64,000 nt of DNA from Chitinophagaceae bacterium (GTDB taxonomy: Bacteria > Bacteroidota > Bacteroidia > Chitinophagales > Chitinophagaceae). The position numbers were made by a program, and so were the translations under genes. Within the stretch, counting starts at the first letter, position 1; each line of letters begins with the position of its first letter. Location of the stretch: contig JADKKA010000019.1 in assembly GCA_016720745.1 (NCBI GenBank), positions 62,001 to 126,000 on the forward strand. The letters run 5' to 3'. This document shows, piece by piece, positions 51,125 through 59,270 of the stretch. Below the pieces are notes generated by a model, which made no database searches, was not told the DNA's origin, and saw only the letters and a list, made by a program, of their open reading frames with translations.

Positions 51125-51439
51125 TTATTGCATTCCGATTCTTTCCGTATACACTTTTCCGCCGGGCATTTCGATCATTACATAAAAGGAACTGCGGGTG
51201 ATGGGAATATCCAATTTGACCTGGCTGCTGTTGATGTCTTTTTGTTCAACAACGCGGTGACCATCGTTGGTCCAGACCATTACATTTTTAATGTTTTTGC
51301 TGCTCTTGATGGTGATTTGCCGGCCGGCAGTTAGTATCTTATAGGGTTTGGATTCTTTTTTTACCGGCTGGGCAGCGGTGACCTGCAGGGATACGGATAG
51401 GGCAACAATGGCCAATAGCCTGTTTACAGACAGCTTCAT
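51125..51439 (-). CDS. Small secreted protein resembling a lone type IX sorting-type domain
   Basis: 104 residues from the ATG at 51439; signal peptide about 1-21 (VALSVSLQVTAAQ). The mature protein is about 80 residues of beta strands: TIKSSKNIKNVMVWTNDGHR, QVKLDIPITRSSFYVMIEM, ending GGKVYTERIGMQ. This resembles the C-terminal sorting domain of Bacteroidota secreted proteins, but without cargo. The likeness is by pattern only and may reflect a common small beta-sandwich. Confidence 0.6.
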   Translation of the reverse strand: MKLSVNRLLAIVALSVSLQVTAAQPVKKESKPYKILTAGRQITIKSSKNIKNVMVWTNDGHRVVEQKDINSSQVKLDIPITRSSFYVMIEMPGGKVYTERIGMQ

Positions 51440-51551
51440 AGCATACATTTAATCTTTTAAAGGAATTGGTTTCGCGTTTTCAGCGGGGACGGGGGTCTAT
51501 AACAACAATTATCGTGCTATATTGCGTATAACCGCCTTAAAAATTTCAAAA

Positions 51552-51875
51552 ATGACTATCGCTCAAGCCCAGCAGCAGGTAGATGAATGGATCAAAACTG
51601 TTGGTGTACGCTATTTCAGTGAACTCACAAATATGGCCATCCTCACCGAAGAAGTGGGAGAGCTGGCACGGATCATGGCCCGTACCTATGGCGACCAGAG
51701 TTTCAAAAAAACGGAAGAGGGCCGGGAACTGGGCGATGAAATGGCCGATGTATTGTGGGTGTTGATCTGTCTGGCTAACCAGACCGGCGTGGATCTGACC
51801 AAGGCACTGGAGAAAAATTTTGAAAAGAAGACCAGCCGCGATGCTGACCGGCACCGGCAAAACGAGAAACTCTGA
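51552..51875 (+). CDS. MazG-like nucleotide pyrophosphohydrolase
   Basis: 107 residues from the ATG at 51552. The helical MazG fold with EEVGELARIMARTYG near residue 32 and GDEMADVLWVLICLAN near 60 gives the four acidic metal ligands (ExxE and ExxD). Such small all-alpha enzymes hydrolyse noncanonical or surplus nucleoside triphosphates (house-cleaning). It forms a single gene convergent with the YHS protein gene. Confidence 0.9.
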   Translation: MTIAQAQQQVDEWIKTVGVRYFSELTNMAILTEEVGELARIMARTYGDQSFKKTEEGRELGDEMADVLWVLICLANQTGVDLTKALEKNFEKKTSRDADRHRQNEKL

Positions 51876-51906
51876 GATCAGTTCCCGTAAACAGATCCTA
51901 CATTAA

Positions 51907-52179
51907 TTATTGCTTCTTTGGCAAAAAACTATCGGGTGCCTTCATAAAGCTGGCGCGACAGCCCTTGGAGCAGAATCCGAAAATATGTCCCTTGTAATGG
52001 ATGGTATCTCCCTTTTTATCATCCACTTTCATGTTGCAAACGGGGTCCTGACGAAGAGTATCGGCACCAAAATAACTATTCATCCCCGTTTGACGGACTG
52101 AACCGGCCGCCGTCAAAGCATATACAATACCAGATACACAACTTACAAGGAGAATCGCAAGGGTCAATTTCTTTTTCAT
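51907..52179 (-). CDS. YHS-domain protein, exported
   Basis: 90 residues from the ATG at 52179, which begins a signal sequence (MKKKLTLAILLVSCVSGIVY). The mature part has DPVCNMKVDDKKGDTIHYKG and FGFCSKGCRASF, the cysteine pattern of YHS/TRASH-type metal-binding domains often linked to copper or other heavy metals. No metal-resistance gene is next to it. Confidence 0.88.
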   Translation of the reverse strand: MKKKLTLAILLVSCVSGIVYALTAAGSVRQTGMNSYFGADTLRQDPVCNMKVDDKKGDTIHYKGHIFGFCSKGCRASFMKAPDSFLPKKQ

Positions 52180-52230
52180 CAACAGGAATTTATACAAAGA
52201 TACAACCCGCCGGAAGTCGTTTGTAGGGCT

Positions 52231-52238
52231 TATTTTTG
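52231..52238 (+). promoter_or_regulatory. Candidate -7 promoter box of glyS
   Basis: TATTTTTG matches TAnnTTTG and lies 62 bases before the glyS ATG. The -33 region is unclear. Confidence 0.4.
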
Positions 52239-52300
52239 CGCCCTGTCCCGGAGGCGGTGCTGGAGAGTGGGCTCAATGGTTAAAAAAGACAGTTTTTGAT

Positions 52301-53770
52301 ATGGCAAACGATACGAACAGGTTCCAGGCAATTATCTCCCATTGTAAGGAGTATGGCTTTATTTTCCCCAGCAGTGAAATTTATGATGGCCTGCAGGCGG
52401 TATATGATTATGGCCAGATGGGCGCCGAACTGAAAAAGAATATCCGCGATTACTGGTGGAAGAGCATGACCCAGCTGAATGATAATATCGTGGGTATTGA
52501 TGCCGCCATCTTTATGCATCCCACTACCTGGAAAGCATCCGGTCACGTTGATAATTTCAACGACCCGATGATTGACAATAAGGACAGCAAGAAAAGATAT
52601 CGCGTTGATCACCTGATTGAAGGTCATGCAGAAAACCTGAAAACAGCCGGCAAAGAAGCTGAAGCAGATGCCTTATTAGCGGCTATGGATGCTTTGTTGG
52701 CCAAGGATGATTTTGCAGGACTGAAACAACTGATCGAGGACTACAAGATCAAATGTGCCGTGAGTGAAACCTGTAACTGGACCGATATCCGTCAGTTTAA
52801 CCTGATGTTCTCCACCGAATTTGGTTCTACGGTATCCAGTGATGCAGAAGACAATAAAGTATACCTGCGTCCGGAAACTGCCCAGGGTATTTTTGTGAAC
52901 TTCCTGAACGTACAGAAAACGGGCCGGATGAAAATTCCCTTTGGTATTGCCCAGGTAGGTAAGGCTTTCCGGAACGAGATCGTTGCCCGTCAGTTTATTT
53001 TCCGGATGCGTGAATTTGAACAGATGGAGATGCAGTTCTTTATTCGTCCTGGTACACAGAAAGAATGGTATGAAAAATGGAAGGAAACCCGCCTCAACTG
53101 GCACAAAAGCCTGGGTATCCCAGCCGAAAAGTACCGCTTTCATGATCACGTCAAACTGGCCCACTATGCCGATGCGGCCTGCGATATCGAATTTGAATTC
53201 CCGATGGGCTTTAAAGAACTGGAAGGTATTCACAGCCGTACCGATTTTGACCTGAAACAACACCAGGAATACAGCAAAAAGAAACAACAGTATTTCGATA
53301 ATGATATTGATCCGGCCACGGGTAAGCCTTATGGTAATTATATACCTTATGTCATTGAAACCTCTATTGGTCTGGACCGGATGTTCCTCGCGGTGATCAG
53401 TCAGGCCTATGAAGAGCAGGACCTGAGTACTCCTGAAAAGACAGACAGCCGGGTGGTATTGCACCTGCCAGCCAAACTGGCCCCGATCAAACTGGCAGTA
53501 CTGCCCCTGACCAAGAAAGACGGTTTGCCTGAGCTGGCCGAACAACTCATGGCTGAATGTCGTCCTCATTTCCGTTGCTTTTATGAAGAGAAGGATTCCA
53601 TCGGTAAACGTTACCGCCGCATGGATGCCCTGGGCACTCCATTCTGTGTAACCGTTGACCACCAGAGCCTGACCGACGGCACCGTCACCATCCGCCATCG
53701 TGATTCGATGGAACAGGAAAGGGTGAAGATGAGTGAGGTGAGGGAGCTGGTGATGAAAGCGATTGGTTAG
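52301..53770 (+). CDS. glyS: Glycine--tRNA ligase (dimeric type)
   Basis: 489 residues of a class II aminoacyl-tRNA synthetase, of the alpha2 type that is shared with eukaryotes and archaea. FPSSEIYDGLQAVYDYGQMG near residue 25, NLMFSTEFGSTV near 165, motif 2 RPETAQGIFVNF...RNEIVARQFIFRMREFEQME, and motif 3 ETSIGLDRMFLAV near 355 are seen. The C-terminal anticodon-binding domain begins about 390. Normal length. A repeat element with inverted arms begins at its stop codon. Confidence 0.97.
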   Translation: MANDTNRFQAIISHCKEYGFIFPSSEIYDGLQAVYDYGQMGAELKKNIRDYWWKSMTQLNDNIVGIDAAIFMHPTTWKASGHVDNFNDPMIDNKDSKKRYRVDHLIEGHAENLKTAGKEAEADALLAAMDALLAKDDFAGLKQLIEDYKIKCAVSETCNWTDIRQFNLMFSTEFGSTVSSDAEDNKVYLRPETAQGIFVNFLNVQKTGRMKIPFGIAQVGKAFRNEIVARQFIFRMREFEQMEMQFFIRPGTQKEWYEKWKETRLNWHKSLGIPAEKYRFHDHVKLAHYADAACDIEFEFPMGFKELEGIHSRTDFDLKQHQEYSKKKQQYFDNDIDPATGKPYGNYIPYVIETSIGLDRMFLAVISQAYEEQDLSTPEKTDSRVVLHLPAKLAPIKLAVLPLTKKDGLPELAEQLMAECRPHFRCFYEEKDSIGKRYRRMDALGTPFCVTVDHQSLTDGTVTIRHRDSMEQERVKMSEVRELVMKAIG

Positions 53771-53935
53771 AAGAGAGTCCGGAAGTCGGAAAGTCAGAAG
53801 TCCGAAGAGGGGGTTCTAATATATCTGAGACCCGGGTTTAATATAAGCCTAAGACTCACCTTACTAGTTGCGCCAAAATATTAAGATGACGAGCCATTCG
53901 GACTTTCTGACTTCCGGACTTTCCGACTTTTCTAC
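53765..53935. repeat. GAAGTCCGGA-type element with inverted arms
   Basis: Left arm (53772-53807, AGTCCGGAAGTCGGAAAGTC-type) and right arm (53897-53934, TTCGGACTTTCTGACTTCCG-type) are inverted copies around a core of about 88 bases. The core holds CCTTACTAGT (53859-53868), also present in the core at 32661-32670. It occupies most of the gap between glyS and nifJ. Confidence 0.8.
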
Positions 53936-54026
53936 AAATTATCATCCCTCCGACTGACCTTCATCAGTCCTCCAATTCAGCATACTGGGTACTTTGGGTC
54001 TCATTTTTTACTCAAAAACCGCTGAA

Positions 54027-57000
54027 ATGGAAACCAACATCGCCCCTGCGGCTGAAAAACAATCAGCCACAAAAGATAAAAAGGCCTTTTCCATCATGGA
54101 TGGAAATGAAGCCGCTTCGTACATCGCTTATAAGACAAGCGAAGTTTGCGCCATCTATCCTATCACCCCTTCCTCCGCAATGGGAGAATGGGCTGATGAA
54201 TGGAGCAGCAACGAAATCAAAAACATTTACGGGGAAGTGCCCCGCATTATAGAAATGCAAAGTGAAGCCGGTGCTGCCGGTGCGATTCACGGTGCATTGC
54301 AGGGTGGAGCACTGGCCTCAACCTTTACCTGTTCACAGGGATTGCTGCTGATGATCCCCAATATGTATAAGATTGCCGGGGAACTTACACCCGCTGTATT
54401 TCATATCGCCGCCAGGGCCCTCGCTACCCATGCGCTTTCTATTTTTGGTGATCACAGTGATGTGATGGCTACCCGGTCCACTGGTTTCGCCCAGTTATTT
54501 GGGAATAGCCCGCAGCAGGCCATGGATATGGCGATGATTGCGCATTCTGCCACCCTTCGTGCCAAAGTGCCTTTCCTGAATATCTTCGACGGATTCCGTA
54601 CATCTCATGAACTGAACCAGGTAGCAGTATTATCAGATGATACCATCCGGAAAATGATGGATGAGCAGGCGGTGAATGAACATCGTCACCGTGCCCTCAA
54701 TCCAGATCATCCGATTGTAAGGGGTACCGCTCAAAATCCTGATGTGTATTTCCAGAGCCGCGAAGCCTGCAACCGGTATTACCAGCATGTACCCGAAATA
54801 GTAGAAGATACGATGGTACGTTTTGCAGAACTGACCGGCCGCTCTTATAAATTATTTGAATACTACGGACATCCTGAAGCGGAGAGAATCATTATCATCA
54901 TGGGATCGGGCTATGGTCCGGTTCATGAAATAACCGATTACCTCAATGCCCGCGGAGAAAAAGTAGGATATGTCAATATCCATCTCTTCCGCCCCTTCTC
55001 TGTGAAGCATTTCATTGATGCAATCCCCACAACCGTGAAGCACATTGCAGTACTGGATCGTTGCAAAGAACCCGGCGCCATCGGCGAACCATTATATATG
55101 GATGTGATCACCGCCCTGCACACCGACTGGAAACATGCGATGCCTTCGGTTATTGGCGGCCGCTACGGACTGGCTTCCAAAGAATTCAATGCCGGTATGG
55201 CCAAGGCCGTATTTGATGAACTGAAAAAAGAAAAACCAAAGAATAGTTTCACCATTGGTATCGAAGATGATGTAACGTTTACCAGTCTTGACTGGGATAA
55301 CAATTTTTCATTGGAAGAACAGCACCTTTTCCGTGGTCTCTTCTTCGGACTGGGTGCTGATGGTACCGTGAGTGCCAACAAGAATACCATCAAGATCATT
55401 GGGGAAGTTACTGACAATTATGTACAGGGATACTTTGTGTATGACTCCAAAAAATCCGGATCATTGACTGTATCCCATTTGCGCTTCAGCGATCATCCGA
55501 TCCGCTCCAGCTACCTTGTGAATTCTGCTAATTTTATTGCCTGTCACCATTTCAACTATCTCAAAAAATATGATGTTTTAAGAGATGCTGAACATGGTGC
55601 GGTTTTCCTGCTCAATACACCTTATCCAACAGATGAAGTATGGCAGCAACTGCCACGCAAAATCCAGGAAGAGATCATTGAGAAAGACCTGAAATTCTAT
55701 GTGATCAACGCTTCCAAAGTGGCTAAAGAAACCGGTATGGGTTCCCGGATCAATGCGATCCTGCAAACCTGCTTCTTTGCTATTTCCTATGTAATGCCCA
55801 AAGAAGAAGCGATTGATTATATCAAAAGCGCTATCCGCAAAACCTATGGCCGCAAAGGGGAGGAAGTGGTACAGAAAAACTTCCGGGCTGTGGACCAGAC
55901 CCTGGAAAATTTGTTCCGCATCAATTACCATGATTTCAAAACCGGTGATCGTGAAATTGAACCACCCATCAGTGGTGATGCGCCTGATTTTGTACAAAAT
56001 GTACTGGCTAAAATCATTGCCGGTGATGGTGACCTGCTGCCGGTAAGCGCCTTCCCGGTTGATGGCACTTATCCCAATGGTACGACCCGCTGGGAAAAAA
56101 GAAATATCGCCGATCAGGTACCTGTTTGGGATCCGCAACTCTGTTCCCAGTGCGGTAAATGTTATTTTGTTTGTCCGCATGCTGCGATCCGCGTAAAAGT
56201 ATATGACCGCGAATACCTGAATGAAGCACCTTCTTTCTTCAAACATGTGGATCCGATCGGAAAAGAATTCATGAAAGACCAGGAAGCTTATACCCTGCAG
56301 GTGGCCGTTGAAGATTGTACCGGATGTAAACTTTGTACGGAGGTTTGTCCGATTGAAAGCAAAACCGTGGCCGGGCATAAAGCCATTGATATGGTGGATG
56401 TGCTGCCATTGAAAGAACAGGAAAAGCAAAACTGGGATTTCTTCCTCTCCCTGCCTGATATTGACAGAACCCGGGTGAATAAAAACACCGTGAAGGGTTC
56501 TCAAATGCTGGAACCATTGTTTGAGTTCTCCGGTGCCTGCAGCGGATGCGGTGAAACACCATATCTGAAACTGCTGACCCAGTTATTTGGGGATCGCATG
56601 ATCGTGGCCAATGCCACCGGTTGTTCTTCCATCTTTGGAGGTAACCTGCCTACCACACCCTGGACTTCCAACAGCGAAGGTCGCGGACCAGCCTGGGCGA
56701 ATTCATTGTTTGAGGACAATGCCGAGTTCGGACTGGGTTTAAAACTGGCAACAGATAAGAAAAGAGAAATGGCACTGCGCCTGCTGAAAGAACTGCGTGA
56801 AGATGTGGGCAGTGAACTGGCAGACGGCATCCTGGCCAATGCAGAAAATACAGAGGGTGAACTGATCCAGCAAAGAAAGAGTGTGAATGAATTGAAGAAA
56901 AGACTGCGTGATCTTCGCCGCGAAGATGCCTGGCGTTTGTACCAGGTAGCGGAATTCCTGGAGAAAAAATCTGTCTGGATCGTGGGTGGTGATGGCTGGG

Positions 57001-57602
57001 CCTATGATATCGGTTTCAGCGGACTGGATCATGTACTTAGTACTGGTGAAAATGTAAATATCCTGGTAATGGATACGGAAGTATACAGTAATACCGGTGG
57101 ACAAAAATCAAAAGCCTCTCCATTGGGTGCCAGTGCCAAGTTTGCGGTGAAGGGTAAGACCACCGGTAAGAAAGATCTGGCGATGCAGGCTATCGCGCAT
57201 GGCAGTGCCTATGTGGCGCAGATTGCGATGGGAGCCAATGATGTACATGCTTTGAAAACCATCCTGGAAGCAGAAGCTTATCCCGGACCATCAATCATCA
57301 TTGCTTATAGCCATTGTATCGCCCATGGATATGATATGTGCCATGGATTGGATCAGCAGGATCTGGCAGTGAAAACAGGTTACTGGCCATTGTTCCGCTT
57401 CAATCCTGAAAAAGGAAAAGGACAGCGCTTTACCCTCGATTGTAAACCACCTTCAGTGGCATTGAATGAATTCCTCTACCACGAAAACAGGTTTGCAACG
57501 ATCAAGAATAATTATCCGGATAAAGCAGAAGCCTTCCTGACACAGGCAAATGAAGGATTGTTGCGCCACTGGGAGACAATTGAAGCATTAAAGAACCTCT
57601 GA
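54027..57602 (+). CDS. nifJ: Pyruvate:ferredoxin (flavodoxin) oxidoreductase
   Basis: 1191 residues from the ATG at 54027. It converts pyruvate and CoA to acetyl-CoA and CO2, reducing ferredoxin or flavodoxin. Domain order is normal for a single-chain enzyme: domain I with YPITPSSAMGEWADEW near residue 50, the CoA-binding and linker part, two 4Fe-4S clusters in CSQCGKCYFVCPHA and CTGCKLCTEVCPIES (about 705-775), the third cluster CSGCGETPY near 845, and the thiamine diphosphate site GGDGWAYDIGFSGLDHVL with MDTEVYSNTGGQ near 990-1030. Its presence points to a low-oxygen or fermentative ability. A TACTTTG box lies about 35 bases upstream of the start. Confidence 0.97.
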   Translation: METNIAPAAEKQSATKDKKAFSIMDGNEAASYIAYKTSEVCAIYPITPSSAMGEWADEWSSNEIKNIYGEVPRIIEMQSEAGAAGAIHGALQGGALASTFTCSQGLLLMIPNMYKIAGELTPAVFHIAARALATHALSIFGDHSDVMATRSTGFAQLFGNSPQQAMDMAMIAHSATLRAKVPFLNIFDGFRTSHELNQVAVLSDDTIRKMMDEQAVNEHRHRALNPDHPIVRGTAQNPDVYFQSREACNRYYQHVPEIVEDTMVRFAELTGRSYKLFEYYGHPEAERIIIIMGSGYGPVHEITDYLNARGEKVGYVNIHLFRPFSVKHFIDAIPTTVKHIAVLDRCKEPGAIGEPLYMDVITALHTDWKHAMPSVIGGRYGLASKEFNAGMAKAVFDELKKEKPKNSFTIGIEDDVTFTSLDWDNNFSLEEQHLFRGLFFGLGADGTVSANKNTIKIIGEVTDNYVQGYFVYDSKKSGSLTVSHLRFSDHPIRSSYLVNSANFIACHHFNYLKKYDVLRDAEHGAVFLLNTPYPTDEVWQQLPRKIQEEIIEKDLKFYVINASKVAKETGMGSRINAILQTCFFAISYVMPKEEAIDYIKSAIRKTYGRKGEEVVQKNFRAVDQTLENLFRINYHDFKTGDREIEPPISGDAPDFVQNVLAKIIAGDGDLLPVSAFPVDGTYPNGTTRWEKRNIADQVPVWDPQLCSQCGKCYFVCPHAAIRVKVYDREYLNEAPSFFKHVDPIGKEFMKDQEAYTLQVAVEDCTGCKLCTEVCPIESKTVAGHKAIDMVDVLPLKEQEKQNWDFFLSLPDIDRTRVNKNTVKGSQMLEPLFEFSGACSGCGETPYLKLLTQLFGDRMIVANATGCSSIFGGNLPTTPWTSNSEGRGPAWANSLFEDNAEFGLGLKLATDKKREMALRLLKELREDVGSELADGILANAENTEGELIQQRKSVNELKKRLRDLRREDAWRLYQVAEFLEKKSVWIVGGDGWAYDIGFSGLDHVLSTGENVNILVMDTEVYSNTGGQKSKASPLGASAKFAVKGKTTGKKDLAMQAIAHGSAYVAQIAMGANDVHALKTILEAEAYPGPSIIIAYSHCIAHGYDMCHGLDQQDLAVKTGYWPLFRFNPEKGKGQRFTLDCKPPSVALNEFLYHENRFATIKNNYPDKAEAFLTQANEGLLRHWETIEALKNL

Positions 57603-57628
57603 CGAATATTGATTGCTGTTGAAAAAGA

Positions 57629-57655
57629 AAGGAGTCCGGTTGGGCTCCTTTTTTG
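57629..57655 (+). terminator. Rho-independent terminator of nifJ
   Basis: AAGGAGTCC with GGGCTCCTT around the loop GGTT (one G-T pair), followed by TTTT. It starts 26 bases after the nifJ stop codon. Confidence 0.85.
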
Positions 57656-57673
57656 TTTAAAGAATTTTAGAGA

Positions 57674-57767
57674 TTTACCGCTGAGAATATAAGAAAGCAG
57701 AGTTTACGCAGAGATATTAAAATAAACTCTGCGTAAACTCTGCGCTCTCTGTGCCTCCGCGGTTAGA
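57674..57767. repeat. CTCTGCG-type element with perfect 17-base inverted repeat
   Basis: GCAGAGTTTACGCAGAG (57697-57713) and its exact complement CTCTGCGTAAACTCTGC (57727-57743) surround a 13-base loop. Outer flanks TTTACCGC and GCGGTTAGA also pair partly. The stop codon TAA of the tyrosine phenol-lyase-like gene is the TTA at the repeat's right end. Confidence 0.85.
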
Positions 57768-59145
57768 TTTCCTCAAACCTCGCCTGAAAAAACCGCAGAT
57801 ACTTCGGCTCATAGACCATTTTCAGTCCTTTGATTTTTTGTCTTTTATTAAAGACCCTGGCAGTGGATTCTGCAATTACATCCATATGGGCCTGTGTATA
57901 CACCCGGCGCGGAATCGTAAACCGCACCAGTTCCAGTTTGGGAAAATAATTTTCGCCATTGGCTTTTCGGCCGGCGGAGACGACGCCTCTTTCCATGGTT
58001 CTTACACCGGAGTCAAGATAAACAGCAGCAGCCAGTGTTTGTGCCGGGAACTGATCCTGCGGAATATGGGGCAGGAATTTTTTGGCATCTACAAAAATGC
58101 CATGACCGCCAATAGGTTTTACAATAGGTACACCAAAGCTGATCATTTTTTCACCGAGGTAGACGACCTGTCCTACCCGGGCATGTATATGATCATCATT
58201 TACACTTTCCAGGATACCAATCGCCATGGCTTCCATATCGCGACCGGCGAGGCCGCCATAGGTATGCAATCCTTCATACACGACTACCATATTACGGGCT
58301 TCTTCAAACACATCCCATTCATTGATGGCCAGGAAGCCGCCGATATTTACCAGCGCATCTTTTTTGGCACTCATGGTAGCTCCGTCTGTAAGAGAACAGA
58401 TCAGTTTCACAATCGAACGGATCGGCATTTTTGCATATCCTTCCTCTCTTTGCTGGATGAAATGGGCATTCTCTGCCACCCGGGTCATGTCATGAATGAT
58501 CCGGATGCTGTGTTTTTTGGTATAGGCCCGGAGTGCTTTCAGGTTGGCAATGCTGATTGGTTGTCCGCCTGCCATATTCACGCTGGTGGCAATGCTGATA
58601 TAGGGAATTTTTTTGGCGCCGTGTTTTTTGACGAGTTTGTCGAGTTTGTCCAGGTCCACATTCCCCTTGAAGGGAAATTCATTCTCAGGATCATGGGCTT
58701 CATCAATGATGATATCTTCAAACTTTCCACCGGCCAGCTCCTGGTGCAGACGGGTTGTGGTGAAATACATATTACCGGGAATGATATCTCCTTTTTTGAT
58801 CAGGATTTTAGAAATGATATTTTCAGCCCCACGGCCCTGGTGGGTAGGGACCAGGTATTTATAACCATATACATCCCTGACTACTTCTTCGAGGTGATAA
58901 AAATTGCGGCTGCCTGCATAAGCTTCATCACCCAGCATCATACCGGCCCACTGGCGATCACTCATGGCAGAAGTGCCGCTATCGGTGAGCAGGTCGATAT
59001 ATACATCTTCGGAACGAAGCAGGAAAGTATTGAAGCCAGCTTCTTTGAGTGCTTTTTTACGTTGTTGCGGACTGGTCATTTTGAGCAGTTCCACCATTTT
59101 GATTTTGTAGGGCTCGGCCCAGCTGTGGTAAGGGGATTTATGCAT
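57763..59145 (-). CDS. Tyrosine phenol-lyase-like enzyme (PLP beta-eliminating lyase)
   Basis: 460 residues from the ATG at 59145. A fold type I PLP lyase that would cleave tyrosine to phenol, pyruvate and ammonia. The PLP Lys is in LTDGATMSAKKDALVNIGG near residue 261-262. Features that match tyrosine phenol-lyase rather than tryptophanase are VRTMERGVVSAGR near 381-393 (the Arg equals the catalytic Arg of TPL) and the end EPKYLRFFQARFEEI with the double Phe. IPRRVYTQAHMD near 411 is common to both. The neighbouring gene is a tryptophanase, so the pair probably arose by duplication. Substrate specificity is inferred. Confidence 0.85.
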   Translation of the reverse strand: MHKSPYHSWAEPYKIKMVELLKMTSPQQRKKALKEAGFNTFLLRSEDVYIDLLTDSGTSAMSDRQWAGMMLGDEAYAGSRNFYHLEEVVRDVYGYKYLVPTHQGRGAENIISKILIKKGDIIPGNMYFTTTRLHQELAGGKFEDIIIDEAHDPENEFPFKGNVDLDKLDKLVKKHGAKKIPYISIATSVNMAGGQPISIANLKALRAYTKKHSIRIIHDMTRVAENAHFIQQREEGYAKMPIRSIVKLICSLTDGATMSAKKDALVNIGGFLAINEWDVFEEARNMVVVYEGLHTYGGLAGRDMEAMAIGILESVNDDHIHARVGQVVYLGEKMISFGVPIVKPIGGHGIFVDAKKFLPHIPQDQFPAQTLAAAVYLDSGVRTMERGVVSAGRKANGENYFPKLELVRFTIPRRVYTQAHMDVIAESTARVFNKRQKIKGLKMVYEPKYLRFFQARFEEI

Positions 59146-59148
59146 AAG

Positions 59149-59270
59149 ATGATATTTAGATATTATGATATTGAGATATTTTACCGCGGAGAACGAGAGA
59201 TACAAGAGGTTTCGCGGAGCGGAAATACCTCTGCGTAAACTCTGCGATCTCTGCGGCTCTGCGGTGAATC
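59149..59270. repeat. GATATT-type plus CTCTGCG-type repeats between tpl-like and tnaA genes
   Basis: GATATTTAGATATTATGATA and TTGAGATATT (59151-59181), then TTACCGCGGAGAACGAGAGA (left arm), and CTCTGCGTAAACTCTGCGAT with CTCTGCGGCTCTGCGGTGAA (59231-59268, right arm). The right edge meets the stop codon of the tryptophanase gene (59269-59271). Confidence 0.8.

Noticed and set aside
52245..52300. tRNA-like D-arm (GCTCAATGGTTAAA) before glyS
   Set aside because: No acceptor stem, anticodon arm or T-arm can be folded around it; it is only a short resemblance in the glyS leader.
52676..53698. Minus-strand open frame of 340 codons
   Set aside because: Antisense shadow of glyS with no recognisable family.
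55578..56504. Minus-strand open frame of 308 codons
   Set aside because: Antisense shadow of nifJ with no recognisable family.
57751..59238. Plus-strand open frame of 495 codons
   Set aside because: It is fully antisense to the tyrosine phenol-lyase-like gene, whose family signatures are unambiguous; the antisense translation has no recognisable domain.
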